From contig NC_082698.1 in NCBI RefSeq assembly GCF_949987515.2, forward strand, positions 451,501 to 515,500: a DNA stretch of 64,000 nt, written 5' to 3'. The notes under the pieces were generated by a model that saw only the letters and a program-made list of their open reading frames with translations, searched no databases and was not told the DNA's origin. Below, piece by piece: positions 57,901 to 64,000 of this stretch. A program made the position numbers and the translations under genes. The DNA comes from Delphinus delphis (lineage: Eukaryota > Chordata > Mammalia > Artiodactyla > Delphinidae). Numbering within the stretch: the first letter of the stretch is position 1; each line of letters starts with the position of its first letter.

Positions 57901-60900
57901 CCAGGAGATTTCTGTTGATTCTTTGGGATTTCCTACTTAGGCAGTCATGTCACCTGTAAACAAAGACAGTCTTATTTCTTCCTTCTCAATCTACATCCAT
58001 TTTCTTTTCTTGTCTTATTGCATTAGCTAGAACTTCCAGTACGATGTTGAATAGGAGTGATGAGAGGAGACATTCTTGCCTTTTTCCCAATCTTAGGGGG
58101 AAAGCATCTAGTTTCTCACCATTACTTATGCTACCTGTTGGCTTTTTTGTAGATATTCTTTATCAAGTTGAGGAAATTTCCCTCTTTTCCTTGTTTGCTA
58201 AGAGTTTTTATTATGAATGGGTGCTAAATTTTGTCAAAAGCTTAGCATCTATTGTTATGATTTTTCTTCTTTAGTCCATGTGATGTATTACACTGACTCT
58301 CAATTGTTGAGTCAGCCAGCCATACATGGAATAAATGCCACTTGGCCAGTTTTAAATTTTGATGAAGTTCAATTTATCCATTTTTCCTTTTGTGGAAAAC
58401 TTTATGGATAGTGCTTTTGGTGTCAAGTCTAAAAGCTCTTTGCCTAGCCCTCCATTCCTAAGATTTTCTTTGATATATCTTTTTCAGCAGGCTTTTGTGG
58501 TCTTCAGCATATAAATTCTGTACGTGCTTTGTTAGATTCACATCTAAGTATCTCATTTTTGGGGGAGTGATTGTAAATGTACTGTGTTTTTAATTTTGGT
58601 GTCCACATGTTCATTTCTAGTATATAGAAATACAATTGATTTTTGAATGTTTATCTTATATCCTGTGACCTTTCAAAACTCAATTCTAAGTTCTGGGAGG
58701 CTTTTTTCGAGATTCTTTGGAATTGCTTGGAATTTTCTATGTCGACAGTTACGTCGTCTGCAAACAGTATTATTTCTTCCTTCCTGGCCTTTATGCTTTT
58801 TACCTGCTTTTCTTGCCTTATTGTAGTGGCTAGAACTTCCAGTACAATGTTGAATAGGGTGGTGAGAGTGGGCATCCTTGCTTTGTTCTTGATCTTAGGG
58901 GGAAAGCATTTAGTCTTTCCACTAAGTATGATGTTAACTGTACAGTTTTTTTGGTAGATGATCTTTATTAAGTTGAGGAAGTTTCTTCTATTTCTATTTT
59001 TCTGAGTTTTTTTTTAATAGATGGGTGTTAAATTTTGTCAAATGCTTTTTCTGCATCAGTTAATGTGATCATGGGATTTTTCTTCTTTAGTTGGTTAATA
59101 TGTTGGACTACACTGATTGGTTTTCAAATACTGAACCAGCCTTATGTCCCTGGAATAACCCCCACTTGTTTATGGTGTATAATTGTTTTTATATCTTAGT
59201 GAATTCTATTTGCATATATTTTGTCAAGGATTTTTGCCTTTATATTCATGAGGGATATTGACCTATATACATATTTTTTGTACTATCTTTGTCTGGTTTT
59301 GGTATCGGGGTAATATTAGGCTTCATCAAATGGATTGGGAAGTGTTCACTTCTGTTTTCTGGAAAAGACTGTGTAGAATTGGTATTAATTCTTCTTTAAA
59401 CATTTGGTATACCACCCTAGTGAAAACGTCTTGGCCTAGAGATTTATTTTTGAGAGTTTAAAAATGACAAATTCAGGGCTTCCCTGGTGACGCAGTGGTT
59501 GAGAGTCCGCCTGCCAATGCAGGGGATGCGGGTTTGTGCCCCGGTCCGGGAAGATCCCACATGCCGCAGAGCGGCTGGGCCCGTGAGCCATGGCTGCTGA
59601 GCCTGCGCGTCCGGAGCCTGTGCTCCGCGACGGGAGAGGCCACAACAGTGAGAGGCCCATGTACCGCAAAAAAAAAAATTACAAATTCAATCTCCTCAAC
59701 AGTTATGGAGCTATTCAAAGGCCTGTTTCATCTTGGGTGAGTTGTAGTTTATATTTTTAAAGATTTGGTCCATTTCATCTGTCATTGAATTTTATGTGTG
59801 GGGAGCTGTCTGTGGTATTCCATCACCCTTTTGGTGTCTGCAGGGTCCATTTCATCTAAGTCATTGGTTTCATGTGTGGGGAGTTGTCTGTGGTGTCCAT
59901 CACCCTTTTGGTGTCTGCAGGGTCTGCAGGGATGTCCATCACCCTTTTGGTGTCTGCAGGGTCTGCAGGGATGTCCATCACCCTTTTGGTGTCTGCAGGG
60001 TCTGCAGGGGAGTTGTCTGTGGTATTCCATCACCCTTTTGGTGTCTGCAGGGTCCATTTCATCTAAGTCATTGATTTTACGTGTGGGGAGTTGTCTGTGG
60101 TGTTCCATCACCCTTTTGGCGTCTGCAGGGTCTGCAGGGATGTCCCCTGAGTCATTCCTGACATCGGCAATTTGTGTCTTCCTTCTCTTCTTGCTTTGTC
60201 AGTTTTGCTAGAAGTTTGTTAATATTATTCGTCTCTTCCAGGAGCCAGCCCTTCATTTCACTGGTTTTCTCTACTGTTTTTCTGTTTTCACTTCACTGAG
60301 TCCTGCTCTCAGCTTCACTGTTCCCTTCCTTCTGCTTTGGGTCTATTTCACTCTTCTTTTGAGGTGGGTGCTTAGATTACTGAGTTGAGGCTTTGCCTCT
60401 CCTTAGTTTTCAGCATACGAGTCCTGTACATGCTTTGTTAGACTTACATCTAAGTATTTCATTTTTAGCGATTTTCTTTGTTTTTGAGGGGAGGTTGCCT
60501 CGTTACCACTGGGTGATGGTGAAAGTCCCAGCTCTTCCTGAGGCCTCCTCTGACTCACACTCCCACCCCGGGAGGGGCACGTCTCACTGATGGGCAGGGG
60601 TCCTGGGCACAGGCTGGATGCTCAGCCTTTTCCGACAGCACCTGGCCTGGGCGGGCCGCCCTCCCTTTGTCCTACTGCTCCAGCTCCAGCATGCGGGCTT
60701 CCGCTGGGCTTCTGCTGTGTCCGCTGGTGTTTCCCAGATGTGCTTCCTCATCCTCCACGTGTGAGGCAGGAAGGACACCCAGGACTCTTAGGACCGTCGC
60801 CCCCCGGGGCCCAGGGCCCTGGCCTTTCTGTCCTCACACGCCAGCTTTCAGAACGGCGTGCTTTGTTGGGGGGCAGGGAACTTACGTCTCCCCCACGTTC

Positions 60901-62450
60901 CCGAAAGCGGAAGTTCTACCTTGGTTCTGAATATAATTTACTTGATTTTAAGTCTGTACAATTGAATTTTTAATAACGCTGTGTTTGATAAGCATCTGGC
61001 AAACATCCCTGAAAGTTCAGCTGTGGGGTCTTGTGAGCACTGCCCGGAGCTGAAGTCCAGGCTCAGATGACACCCCGTCACCCTCCGGGAGGCCCCTGCA
61101 GAGCTGGGCTCTGGATGCGGGGGCTGCGTTGGGGGGGTCGCCTTGACCCTGCTGAGTCCTGATGCTCGGCCCATCCTCTCCCCACCCCTCCCCCTCTCAG
61201 GCTCTCTGGACGGGGCACCACGGAGCGTGGGCACCACGGAGCGGGGCAGGGGGCCACGGGAAGGGGTGGGGGGGGCCCAGGTACCTTCTCAGTCGTCAGC
61301 TTTTGCTCTGCGACCTCGGGAGCCAGAAAGAACGAGTTGTAAGCACCTGAGACAGAAAACCCCAAACCCACTGAGCTTGCCTTCAGCCTTGGCTGTCGGA
61401 ACCAGAGCGCAGCCCCCCGGGGGGGCCCGCTTACGCACCGCTGGCGGGAGGTGGCCCGAAAAGCACGGTTCCATCCTCGGCCACCAGCACGGAGTCCAGA
61501 CACAGGTAGGCTGCAAGGGAAGGCGAGGGTCAGGGCGGCTGTAGACTCACTGGGGGACCTGATCCCCCTCAGGGCCGGCAGAGCCACGGTCGTGGGGCAG
61601 CCCCCTCTCTCAGCCACCCCACGGGCTCCCAAGCCACCCAGGGAGTGCGGGGATGCTGGGGCCCTCGCTGGACACAGCACAGGGGCCAAGTGCTGGCTCC
61701 CCTTCCCAGAAGCCTGGGCGACAGGCCACGGAAGGGCCATCTGAGCCAGCCCTGGGGCACAGGAGCTGCGGGAAGAGGAGGGGGACAGAGGGACGTGACC
61801 CACCCGCCGAGCGCGGCCCTGGGAGGGGTCCCAGGGGAGGCTGGGTGCCAGCGCTTCATACCCACAGGCCTGAGGCTCACAGAACCCGAGGGAGGCCAGA
61901 GAGCAGCGCCCCTGCCCTGCTAGGACCACCGTGGGGCCGGAGGCTGGTCCCTCTGCCTGGTAGGGCTGAGCTTCAGGGGTCACAAACGAGTCTAACGTCC
62001 GAGGGCCACCCCCCCCCCCCCGCCCCAGCCAACCTTCGTCTCCTTGGGGACAGCGTCGCCCCTGCTGAGAGGGTGTGGCCCAGGGCCACCACACAGCTTC
62101 CGCCCCTCCTCAGCAGGAGGAGGCCCACGTTTGAAGATGCCCTCTGACCCCCTTGGTCCTGAGACCAGAGTAGATACCCCCAGGCCGCCCCCGGCTCACA
62201 GGGTGGACACTGCCACCCAGCCCCAGGCTGTCCACACAGCCCACACGCGCGACAGAGGCCACGTGTGGCCCTGGGTCCTGGCCCGGACATGCTGGGGGTC
62301 GGTGGGCTGGACGAGGACCCATGGGAGGACGTCACCTGGGTGCTGGCCGTGCGTCCGCAGGGTGCTGAGGCATGCGTGGGACAGAGCCCAGAGCTCGTAC
62401 TCCTTGAAGGGCCGGCCCAGCTTAGACAGGAGGTCCTGCAGGGAGACGCC
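30833..62450 (-). CDS. KNDC1: KNDC1 (very-KIND), Ras-GEF, 3' two-thirds of the gene
   Basis: KNDC1 (v-KIND) is a brain-enriched Ras guanine-nucleotide exchange factor that binds MAP2 through its second KIND domain and restrains dendrite growth. Twenty-four exons could be placed by homology and splice sites (individual entries below). They encode, in order, the second KIND domain (62450 to about 54000), a linker and Pro-rich region (53.4-51.7 kb), a conserved [14 protein letters not shown] segment, a coiled-coil-like basic stretch (41.3 kb), the Ras-GEF N-terminal domain (40.8-38.0 kb) and the catalytic Ras-GEF domain (37.5-30.8 kb), stop TAG at 30835-30833. The first KIND domain lies beyond the right edge. 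Intron phases agree at every junction except at the exon near 50.6 kb. The very tight conservation of the GEF part argues for a working gene. Confidence 0.95.
31870..32284 (-). repeat. Minisatellite made of a KNDC1 exon end plus its splice donor
   Basis: On the gene strand, the last 26 bases of the exon and its donor (GGGCCCACAGGTGGAGCAAG, then CTCAGGTGAG) recur about 14 times downstream as 28-31-base units such as GGGCCCACAGGTGAGCAAGC. Most units carry one or two CAG/GTGAG motifs, each able to look like a 5' splice site. A block of four units is itself repeated 202 bases away (from 31877 and from 32079), a higher-order duplication. The exonic copy is the template-like end of the array (32258-32284). 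Confidence 0.92.
32258..32415 (-). CDS. KNDC1: KNDC1 exon, Ras-GEF domain
   Basis: Starts [16 protein letters not shown] and ends HRWSKL plus two bases of an Arg codon. Acceptor GGCCCCAG, donor GTGAGG. It is 158 bases long, and the phases agree with both neighbours. Its 3' end is the seed of the minisatellite that fills the start of the following intron. Confidence 0.95.
33103..33162 (-). CDS. KNDC1: KNDC1 exon, Ras-GEF domain (60 bases)
   Basis: Short in-frame exon [20 protein letters not shown] between TTTTATTTTAG and GTACCC, phase 0 at both ends. An exon this small could be skipped without changing frame. Confidence 0.93.
33247..33369 (-). CDS. KNDC1: KNDC1 exon, Ras-GEF catalytic core
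   Basis: Encodes [20 protein letters not shown] and then the [21 protein letters not shown] segment, which corresponds to the conserved helices of the Ras-GEF core (NFNSLMEIISGL-type motif). Acceptor GGTTTCAG, donor GTGAGT, phase 0 at both ends. Confidence 0.96.
36186..36336 (-). CDS. KNDC1: KNDC1 exon, Ras-GEF domain
   Basis: Encodes a Ser-rich start ([10 protein letters not shown]), then [20 protein letters not shown] and [16 protein letters not shown], the first conserved helices of the catalytic domain. Acceptor CTTGCAG, donor GTCGGT. A 418-residue open frame that runs through this exon is mostly intron read-through. Confidence 0.95.
36550..36632 (-). CDS. KNDC1: KNDC1 exon, start of the Ras-GEF catalytic domain
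   Basis: Encodes [19 protein letters not shown] and then TDKSVAVPK, with the ELF-K-HP motif that follows the QLTLL strand in Ras-GEFs. Acceptor CCGGCAG, donor GTGAGT, ends with two bases of a split Lys codon. Confidence 0.95.
36936..37033 (+). repeat. (TG)n microsatellite with periodic GG interruptions
   Basis: About 98 bases of TG broken three times by GTGG, in an intron of KNDC1, about 80 bases beyond the splice-donor minisatellite. Confidence 0.95.
37111..37309 (-). repeat. Minisatellite made of a KNDC1 exon end plus its splice donor
   Basis: On the gene strand the last 18 bases of the exon (CTGACGCTGTTGCAGCAG) and the donor sequence GTGAGGGCGGGG form a unit of 30-31 bases. One copy is the real exon end and six follow in the intron. 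Six donor-like GTGAGG sites result, and the last unit ends in GCAAGG. The first three intronic units are exactly 30 bases, and two others keep the perfect CAGCAG/GTGAGG context of the true site. Confidence 0.95.
37292..37495 (-). CDS. KNDC1: KNDC1 exon, linker into the Ras-GEF domain
   Basis: Encodes [20 protein letters not shown] and, after [12 protein letters not shown], the motif [15 protein letters not shown] that opens the catalytic domain. Acceptor CCCTGCAG, donor GTGAGG, 204 bases, phase 0 at both ends. Its last 18 bases are repeated in the following intron with the splice site (see the minisatellite entry). Confidence 0.96.
37962..38141 (-). CDS. KNDC1: KNDC1 exon, end of Ras-GEF N-terminal domain
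   Basis: [18 protein letters not shown] then an acidic linker ([10 protein letters not shown]) and [15 protein letters not shown]. Acceptor TGCCCAG, donor GTGCGG, 180 bases, phase 0. Confidence 0.95.
38215..38362 (-). CDS. KNDC1: KNDC1 exon, Ras-GEF N-terminal domain
   Basis: [20 protein letters not shown] then [13 protein letters not shown], a helical part of the N-terminal Ras-GEF module that packs on the catalytic core. Acceptor TCCCCAG, donor GTGAGG. It starts with the last base of a split Arg codon. Confidence 0.95.
38975..39088 (-). CDS. KNDC1: KNDC1 exon, Ras-GEF N-terminal domain core
   Basis: [20 protein letters not shown] is the signature of the Ras exchanger motif (FL-TFR-F). [15 protein letters not shown] follows. 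Acceptor CCCCGCAG, donor GTACCC, with phases matching both neighbours. Confidence 0.96.
40606..40826 (-). CDS. KNDC1: KNDC1 exon, start of Ras-GEF N-terminal domain
   Basis: [20 protein letters not shown] then [18 protein letters not shown] and [15 protein letters not shown], where [10 protein letters not shown] begins the exchanger motif. There are about two extra basic residues in the loop around [12 protein letters not shown] compared with human. Acceptor CCCCAG, donor GTGCAG. Confidence 0.96.
41009..41106 (-). CDS. KNDC1: KNDC1 exon with a GC splice donor
   Basis: [20 protein letters not shown] then [13 protein letters not shown], an amphipathic heptad-like stretch. Acceptor CCTCAG. The exon must end after CTACAG to join the next exon in frame (LQ-VMYAERW), and the next bases are GCAAGG, so this is a GC-AG intron. 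Confidence 0.92.
41176..41269 (-). CDS. KNDC1: KNDC1 exon, coiled-coil-like basic region
   Basis: [20 protein letters not shown] then [11 protein letters not shown], a lysine-rich helix predicted to be a short coiled coil. Acceptor CTCTCCAG, donor GTAGTC. The intron before it (about 7.9 kb) is the longest between identified exons apart from the one after the first three exons (about 6.5 kb). Confidence 0.96.
44945..46665 (-). mobile_element. Old L1 3' end in antisense orientation, split by a SINE
   Basis: From left to right are the 3' untranslated region (GTGAATAACGCTGCTATGAA, ATTCCCACCAACGTGCACAG) and then the 3' part of ORF2 (GTTTTGAAATCAGAAGCGTG, GATTATTTTGGCTGTTGGGG), all reverse complemented. 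The copy is 5' truncated near 46665 and is interrupted by the SINE at 45658-45861. It lies in a KNDC1 intron. Confidence 0.85.
45658..45861 (-). mobile_element. CHR-type SINE inserted in L1
   Basis: Full copy in reverse orientation: T-rich tail, GCGGTACGCGGGCC, ending CCACCAGGGAAGCCC. Direct repeats AATAGCCATCC (45647-45657) and AACAGCCCTCC (45862-45872) flank it with two mismatches. It is younger than the L1 it splits. Confidence 0.93.
46712..46803 (+). repeat. 8-base GTGGACGC minisatellite
   Basis: About eleven near-identical copies of GTGGACGC with variants GTGGAAGC and CACGGACGC, directly beside the truncated end of the L1. It is CpG-rich (one or two CpG per unit). Confidence 0.9.
48560..49046 (+). 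repeat. 49-base minisatellite, ten copies, in a KNDC1 intron
   Basis: The unit begins GATGAGCACAGCCCCGGAGG and ends CCCAGCCACGTGCA. Ten copies lie head to tail with only a few substitutions and one-base length changes (49-50 bases). The array starts 165 bases after the donor of the exon at 49212-49561. Because 49 is not a multiple of three and the unit has no stop in the minus frames, it creates long but meaningless open frames. Confidence 0.97.
49212..49561 (-). CDS. KNDC1: KNDC1 exon, linker before the coiled-coil region
   Basis: Encodes [20 protein letters not shown], a Gln/Glu-rich variable part, and [20 protein letters not shown], which is strongly conserved. It ends AQSP at GTGAGT. The acceptor CTGTCCAG leaves two bases to complete a codon begun in the previous exon, so it requires a one-base overhang from upstream. 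It is 350 bases long. Confidence 0.94.
50572..50679 (-). CDS. KNDC1: Tentative KNDC1 exon, frame unresolved
   Basis: A good acceptor (CCACCCCAG) at 50680 precedes a frame reading [20 protein letters not shown], then SVTSA, which resembles the human KEKPAMARTSSRGPCSPTS region. The upstream exon ends with two bases of a codon, though, while this frame needs one. In the frame actually joined, a TAA appears after about 25 codons. The 3' boundary shown (weak donor GTGGCC) is the one that fits the phase of the exon at 49561. The stretch may be a real exon with a different boundary, an exon broken by a one-base change, or chance. Confidence 0.4.
51324..51468 (-). CDS. KNDC1: KNDC1 exon, conserved linker
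   Basis: Encodes [20 protein letters not shown] then [20 protein letters not shown], nearly identical to human. Acceptor AACTCAG, donor GTAAGA (strong). It ends with two bases (AA) of the next codon. This is where the phase conflict with the next candidate exon arises. Confidence 0.95.
51729..52453 (-). CDS. KNDC1: KNDC1 large exon: Pro/Ser-rich region and ATRLIQEEF segment
   Basis: 725 bases. The first 200 residues are low-complexity Pro/Ala/Gly/Glu sequence that aligns poorly with human, as expected for an unstructured linker. The last 40 ([20 protein letters not shown] then EALIMG) are almost unchanged. Acceptor TGCTCGCAG, donor GTACTA. The single long open frame without stops in a fast-evolving region supports coding function. 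Confidence 0.93.
52523..52685 (-). CDS. KNDC1: KNDC1 exon, linker after second KIND domain
   Basis: [20 protein letters not shown] and, toward the end, [20 protein letters not shown], matching human FTSEATHFKPIVLARNASVA. Acceptor GTCTCCAG, donor GTGAGT. It ends with two bases of an Arg codon completed by the next exon. Confidence 0.95.
52709..52757 (+). repeat. 16-base tandem repeat beside a KNDC1 exon
   Basis: Three copies of GGGTGCCGGCCTTAGT (middle copy GGGTGCTGGCCTTAGT), starting 24 bases upstream of the exon at 52685 on the gene strand. It lies close to the branch-point region of that intron. Confidence 0.85.
53320..53413 (-). CDS. KNDC1: KNDC1 exon, linker
   Basis: [20 protein letters not shown] then [23 protein letters not shown] is identical to human. 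Acceptor GCCCCAG, donor GTGGGC, ends with one base of a Gly codon. Confidence 0.95.
53996..54073 (-). CDS. KNDC1: KNDC1 exon, end of second KIND domain
   Basis: [20 protein letters not shown] then RASTCT, 78 bases, phase 0 at both ends. Acceptor GCTTTCAG, donor GTAAGC. It corresponds to the last helix of the MAP2-binding KIND domain. Confidence 0.95.
54637..54795 (-). CDS. KNDC1: KNDC1 exon, second KIND domain
   Basis: [20 protein letters not shown] then [20 protein letters not shown] and RPSAAEAIE. This is the C-lobe-like core of the kinase-derived KIND fold, which lacks catalytic residues. Acceptor CCACCCAG, donor GTAACT, 159 bases, phase 0. Confidence 0.96.
55740..58340 (-). mobile_element. 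L1 3' half in antisense orientation
   Basis: A reverse-complemented L1: 3' untranslated region from about 55.74 kb, then ORF2. The minus-strand frame 57363-57079 reads [20 protein letters not shown], the conserved C-terminal part of ORF2. A degenerate copy of the reverse-transcriptase region lies at 57.9-58.3 kb. It is interrupted by a SINE at 57.47-57.79 kb. It sits in the KNDC1 intron between 54.8 and 61.3 kb. Confidence 0.85.
57475..57785 (-). mobile_element. Long CHR/Bov-tA-like SINE inserted in L1
   Basis: In reverse orientation: several AGTTGTGGCGCGCGGG-type repeats of the 3' part, then GATCTTAGTTCCCCGACCAG and the head CCACCAGGGAAGCCC. The L1 sequence TGGTATTTTTAA flanks both sides, consistent with target duplication. 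Confidence 0.88.
59476..59674 (+). mobile_element. CHR-type SINE inserted in L1
   Basis: Starts GGGCTTCCCTGGTGACGCAG, ends GTACCGC plus a poly-A tail. The flanking duplication AAAATGACAAATTCA (59461-59475) and AAAATTACAAATTCA (about 59675-59689) has one mismatch. Confidence 0.94.
59795..60145 (+). repeat. Tandem amplification within L1 ORF2
   Basis: Blocks of CCATCACCCTTTTGGTGTCT plus GCAGGGTCTGCAGGGATGT recur about six times. They are arranged as a 39-base unit in the centre and a longer unit (including TCCATTTCATCTAAGTCATT and GTGTGGGGAGTTGTCTGTGG) on both sides. The underlying sequence is ordinary antisense L1 ORF2, so this expansion arose after insertion. Confidence 0.9.
61285..61346 (-). 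CDS. KNDC1: KNDC1 exon, second KIND domain (62 bases)
   Basis: [20 protein letters not shown] then K, matching human GSYDSFFLAPELAEERLVTEK. Acceptor TGTCTCAG, donor GTACCT. It begins with two bases that complete a Gly codon. Confidence 0.94.
61439..61510 (-). CDS. KNDC1: KNDC1 exon, second KIND domain
   Basis: [20 protein letters not shown] then PAS. Acceptor CCTTGCAG, donor GTGCGT. It corresponds to the beta strands at the start of the kinase-like C-lobe. Confidence 0.94.
62336..62450 (-). CDS. KNDC1: KNDC1 exon, start of second KIND domain
   Basis: [20 protein letters not shown] then [17 protein letters not shown], the beginning of the MAP2-binding KIND domain. Acceptor CCCCTCAG, donor GTGACG. 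This is the most upstream KNDC1 exon I could place in the window. Confidence 0.95.
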
Positions 62451-62599
62451 CTGAGGGGGGCAGGGGGAGGAGCCACATTCAGTGTGTGGGCACCTCAGAC
62501 GGATGCATGGAGGAAGACGACAGGGCAGGGACCACCTCAAACACGTGGGGTTTGCCCCACACAGCACACTCCTGGCATGATGGGCTGGGAGAGTCCCCA

Positions 62600-63245
62600 C
62601 GTCAGCACAACAGGTGCTGGGGGTGCACGTGGAGAAACCAGCACCTGTGCACGGCAGGTGGGATCGTAAAACGGTGCAACGACGTGGAAAACAGCAGAGG
62701 CTCCTCAAAGAATCAGACGTAGAATTACCATCTGACCCAGCAATTCCACTTAAAAGCAGGGTCTTGAAGACGTATTTGCACACCCATGTTCAAATCAGCA
62801 TGACTCACGAGAGCTAACATGTGGAAGCAACCCAAGCGCCATTGGCAGATGGATGGATAAGCATCACGTGGTCCGTCCATAAGATGGACACTATTCAGCC
62901 TTAAAAAGGAAGGGAATTCTGCCACAGCTACAACATAGACGAAGCCTGAGGACACTGTGGTCCGTGAGGTAAGCTAGTCAAAAGGGGACAAACATTGTAT
63001 GATTTCTCTTCTATCAAAGACTGAGAGCAGTCACACCCGTAGAGACAGAAAGTAGATGAGCGGTTATCAGGGCCGGGGCAGGGATGGCGGGTAAGTGTTT
63101 AATGCGGACATAGTTTCAGTCTGGGATGATGACAAAGTTCCAGGGATGGATGCCGGTCATGATTGCACAACAGCGTGAATGTGCCTAACGCCACTGTCCC
63201 GTACGCTTGAAATGGTTAAGATGGTAAATTTATGCTATGGCTTCC
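62600..63245 (+). mobile_element. L1 3' end, 5' truncated
   Basis: L1 3' untranslated region in sense orientation: CCAGCAATTCCACTTAAAAG, CATGTGGAAGCAACCCAAGC, and the terminal TTGAAATGGTTAAGATGGTA. It is the same part of the element as the copy at 21.8 kb, but more diverged. It lies upstream of the first recognised KNDC1 exon. Confidence 0.85.
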
Positions 63246-64000
63246 CCTTCCCTCGTACTGCCCCCCCCCCCACCACAGATTAAAGTCCCAGAGTCAGAAG
63301 AATGAGTTCAGCTGGAAGGCAGTTCTCTGCTTTGCGGCCACGGGAAGAGCTGGGAGTACAACCGCCCGCTTGGACACAGAAGTGCATGTTCAGAGGAAGG
63401 TTCCAGAGGCAGTGTCTTCACCCCTCCTGGACCCCCCTCTGTGCCCAGGGTGTAGCTGCCTCGGTCCTGAGACTTCACTGCCTGCCTCATCCAGCCTGTG
63501 CCTGGCCAGGGGCCCAGGTTCTGGGGCACAGGGCCCCCCAAGCCTCCTGCTACATGTGGGGTTGGAGCAGCCAGCTTTGCACCCAGGACGTGCTCTCCAG
63601 AGGAGATCTGGGTCCCCGACTCTGGACCAGCCCTGACACCTGACGGGTTGTGACCTGTGTGGGGGCCGAGGTCTGGTGGGCCCTGATCCCTTGAGCCTTC
63701 GGGGCAGGGAAGCCTGGTGGTTAAGACCATGGCTGGGGTCCCAATCAGCTCTGCCCTTCAGCGACCACCCACCCTCCTCATGGCGGCCCCCAGCCTCAGT
63801 TTACCCATGCGGGAGGTGGGCTGTCTGTGAGGCTGGCGGGCATTTGAAGGTGAGCAGAGCCCTGGGCTCAGGCCTGAGGTTTTCACTCCGGTGCCTGGGC
63901 GCTCCGGGTGCATGAGTGTGGTCGGGCGGGTGGACGTGGGGAGGCCGGTGGAGATGGTTTGGGCTGAGCAGACAGCATGTGGGCATCGAGCACGTGTCAA
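63246..64000. other. KNDC1 intron or unplaced upstream sequence
   Basis: No exon of KNDC1 upstream of the second KIND domain was recognised here. The large exon that precedes it in human probably lies beyond the right edge. Confidence 0.5.
63712..63815 (+). repeat. MIR SINE fragment
   Basis: CCTGGTGGTTAAGACCATGG corresponds to the tRNA-like head of MIR (TAGTGGTTAAGAGCATGG), and GCCTCAGTTTACCCATG to its conserved core, in the right order and spacing. Confidence 0.65.

Larger units (their letters stand above)
58345..60560 (-). mobile_element. Second antisense L1 ORF2 fragment, composite
   Basis: The same L1 segment begins again here (GATGAAGTTCAATTTATCCA). The minus-strand frame 58875-58651 keeps the FADD catalytic motif of reverse transcriptase, and sequence continues upstream into ORF2. 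The block therefore holds two overlapping L1 copies, plus a third short piece at about 60.41-60.49 kb (CATGCTTTGTTAGACTTACA). A SINE and a tandem amplification interrupt it. Confidence 0.8.

Noticed and set aside
59782..60111. Repeat protein with [19 protein letters not shown] units on the - strand
   Set aside because: Product of tandem amplification inside a dead L1, without a start or promoter context.

Overview
The window is nuclear DNA of a placental mammal, most likely a cetacean. The clearest marker is a set of tRNA-derived SINEs of the CHR type, with the 3' consensus typical of whale and dolphin genomes, at about 20.1, 45.7 and 59.5 kb. Related CHR-1/Bov-tA-like copies lie at 18.3, 20.7 and 57.5 kb. 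The gene order (MIR202, VENTX, UTF1, KNDC1) is that of human 10q26.3, seen here in reverse complement. ADAM8 would lie beyond the left edge and the 5' part of KNDC1 beyond the right edge.

Layout. 0-7.5 kb is GC-rich with no recognised gene. MIR202 lies on the + strand at about 7.8 kb, behind a TATA-like element and an SF-1-like half-site. A broken VENTX homeobox gene lies on the - strand at 12.08-12.63 kb. The next 11 kb holds CpG-rich patches, three SINEs and an L1 3' end. UTF1 (- strand, two exons, intact, 347 aa) occupies 24.48-25.64 kb inside a CpG island, with a composite Sox/Oct-like element about 0.9 kb downstream of its stop. KNDC1 (- strand) fills 29.3 to 62.5 kb. I could place 24 exons, from the second KIND domain to the stop codon, including the Ras-GEF N-terminal and catalytic domains. 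Intron phases agree throughout except at one exon (about 50.6 kb).

The most unusual structure is in KNDC1. Two separate coding exons have been turned at their 3' ends into minisatellites whose repeat unit is the exon end plus its own 5' splice site (37.1-37.3 kb and 31.87-32.28 kb). Each array gives a ladder of near-identical GTGAG donors. In the first array, use of the next three donors would add 10 residues per unit in frame. In the second it would give an immediate stop. Other notable points are a single-base change in the seed of miR-202-3p, multiple inactivating lesions in VENTX, a diverged octamer half in the UTF1 Sox/Oct element, a GC-AG intron in KNDC1, and tandem amplification inside an L1.

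How the genes relate: UTF1 (pluripotent chromatin), VENTX (embryonic/haematopoietic homeobox), miR-202 (gonad) and KNDC1 (neuronal Ras-GEF) are neighbours by ancestry and do not form one pathway. Family assignments were made from memory of human proteins, without database searches.
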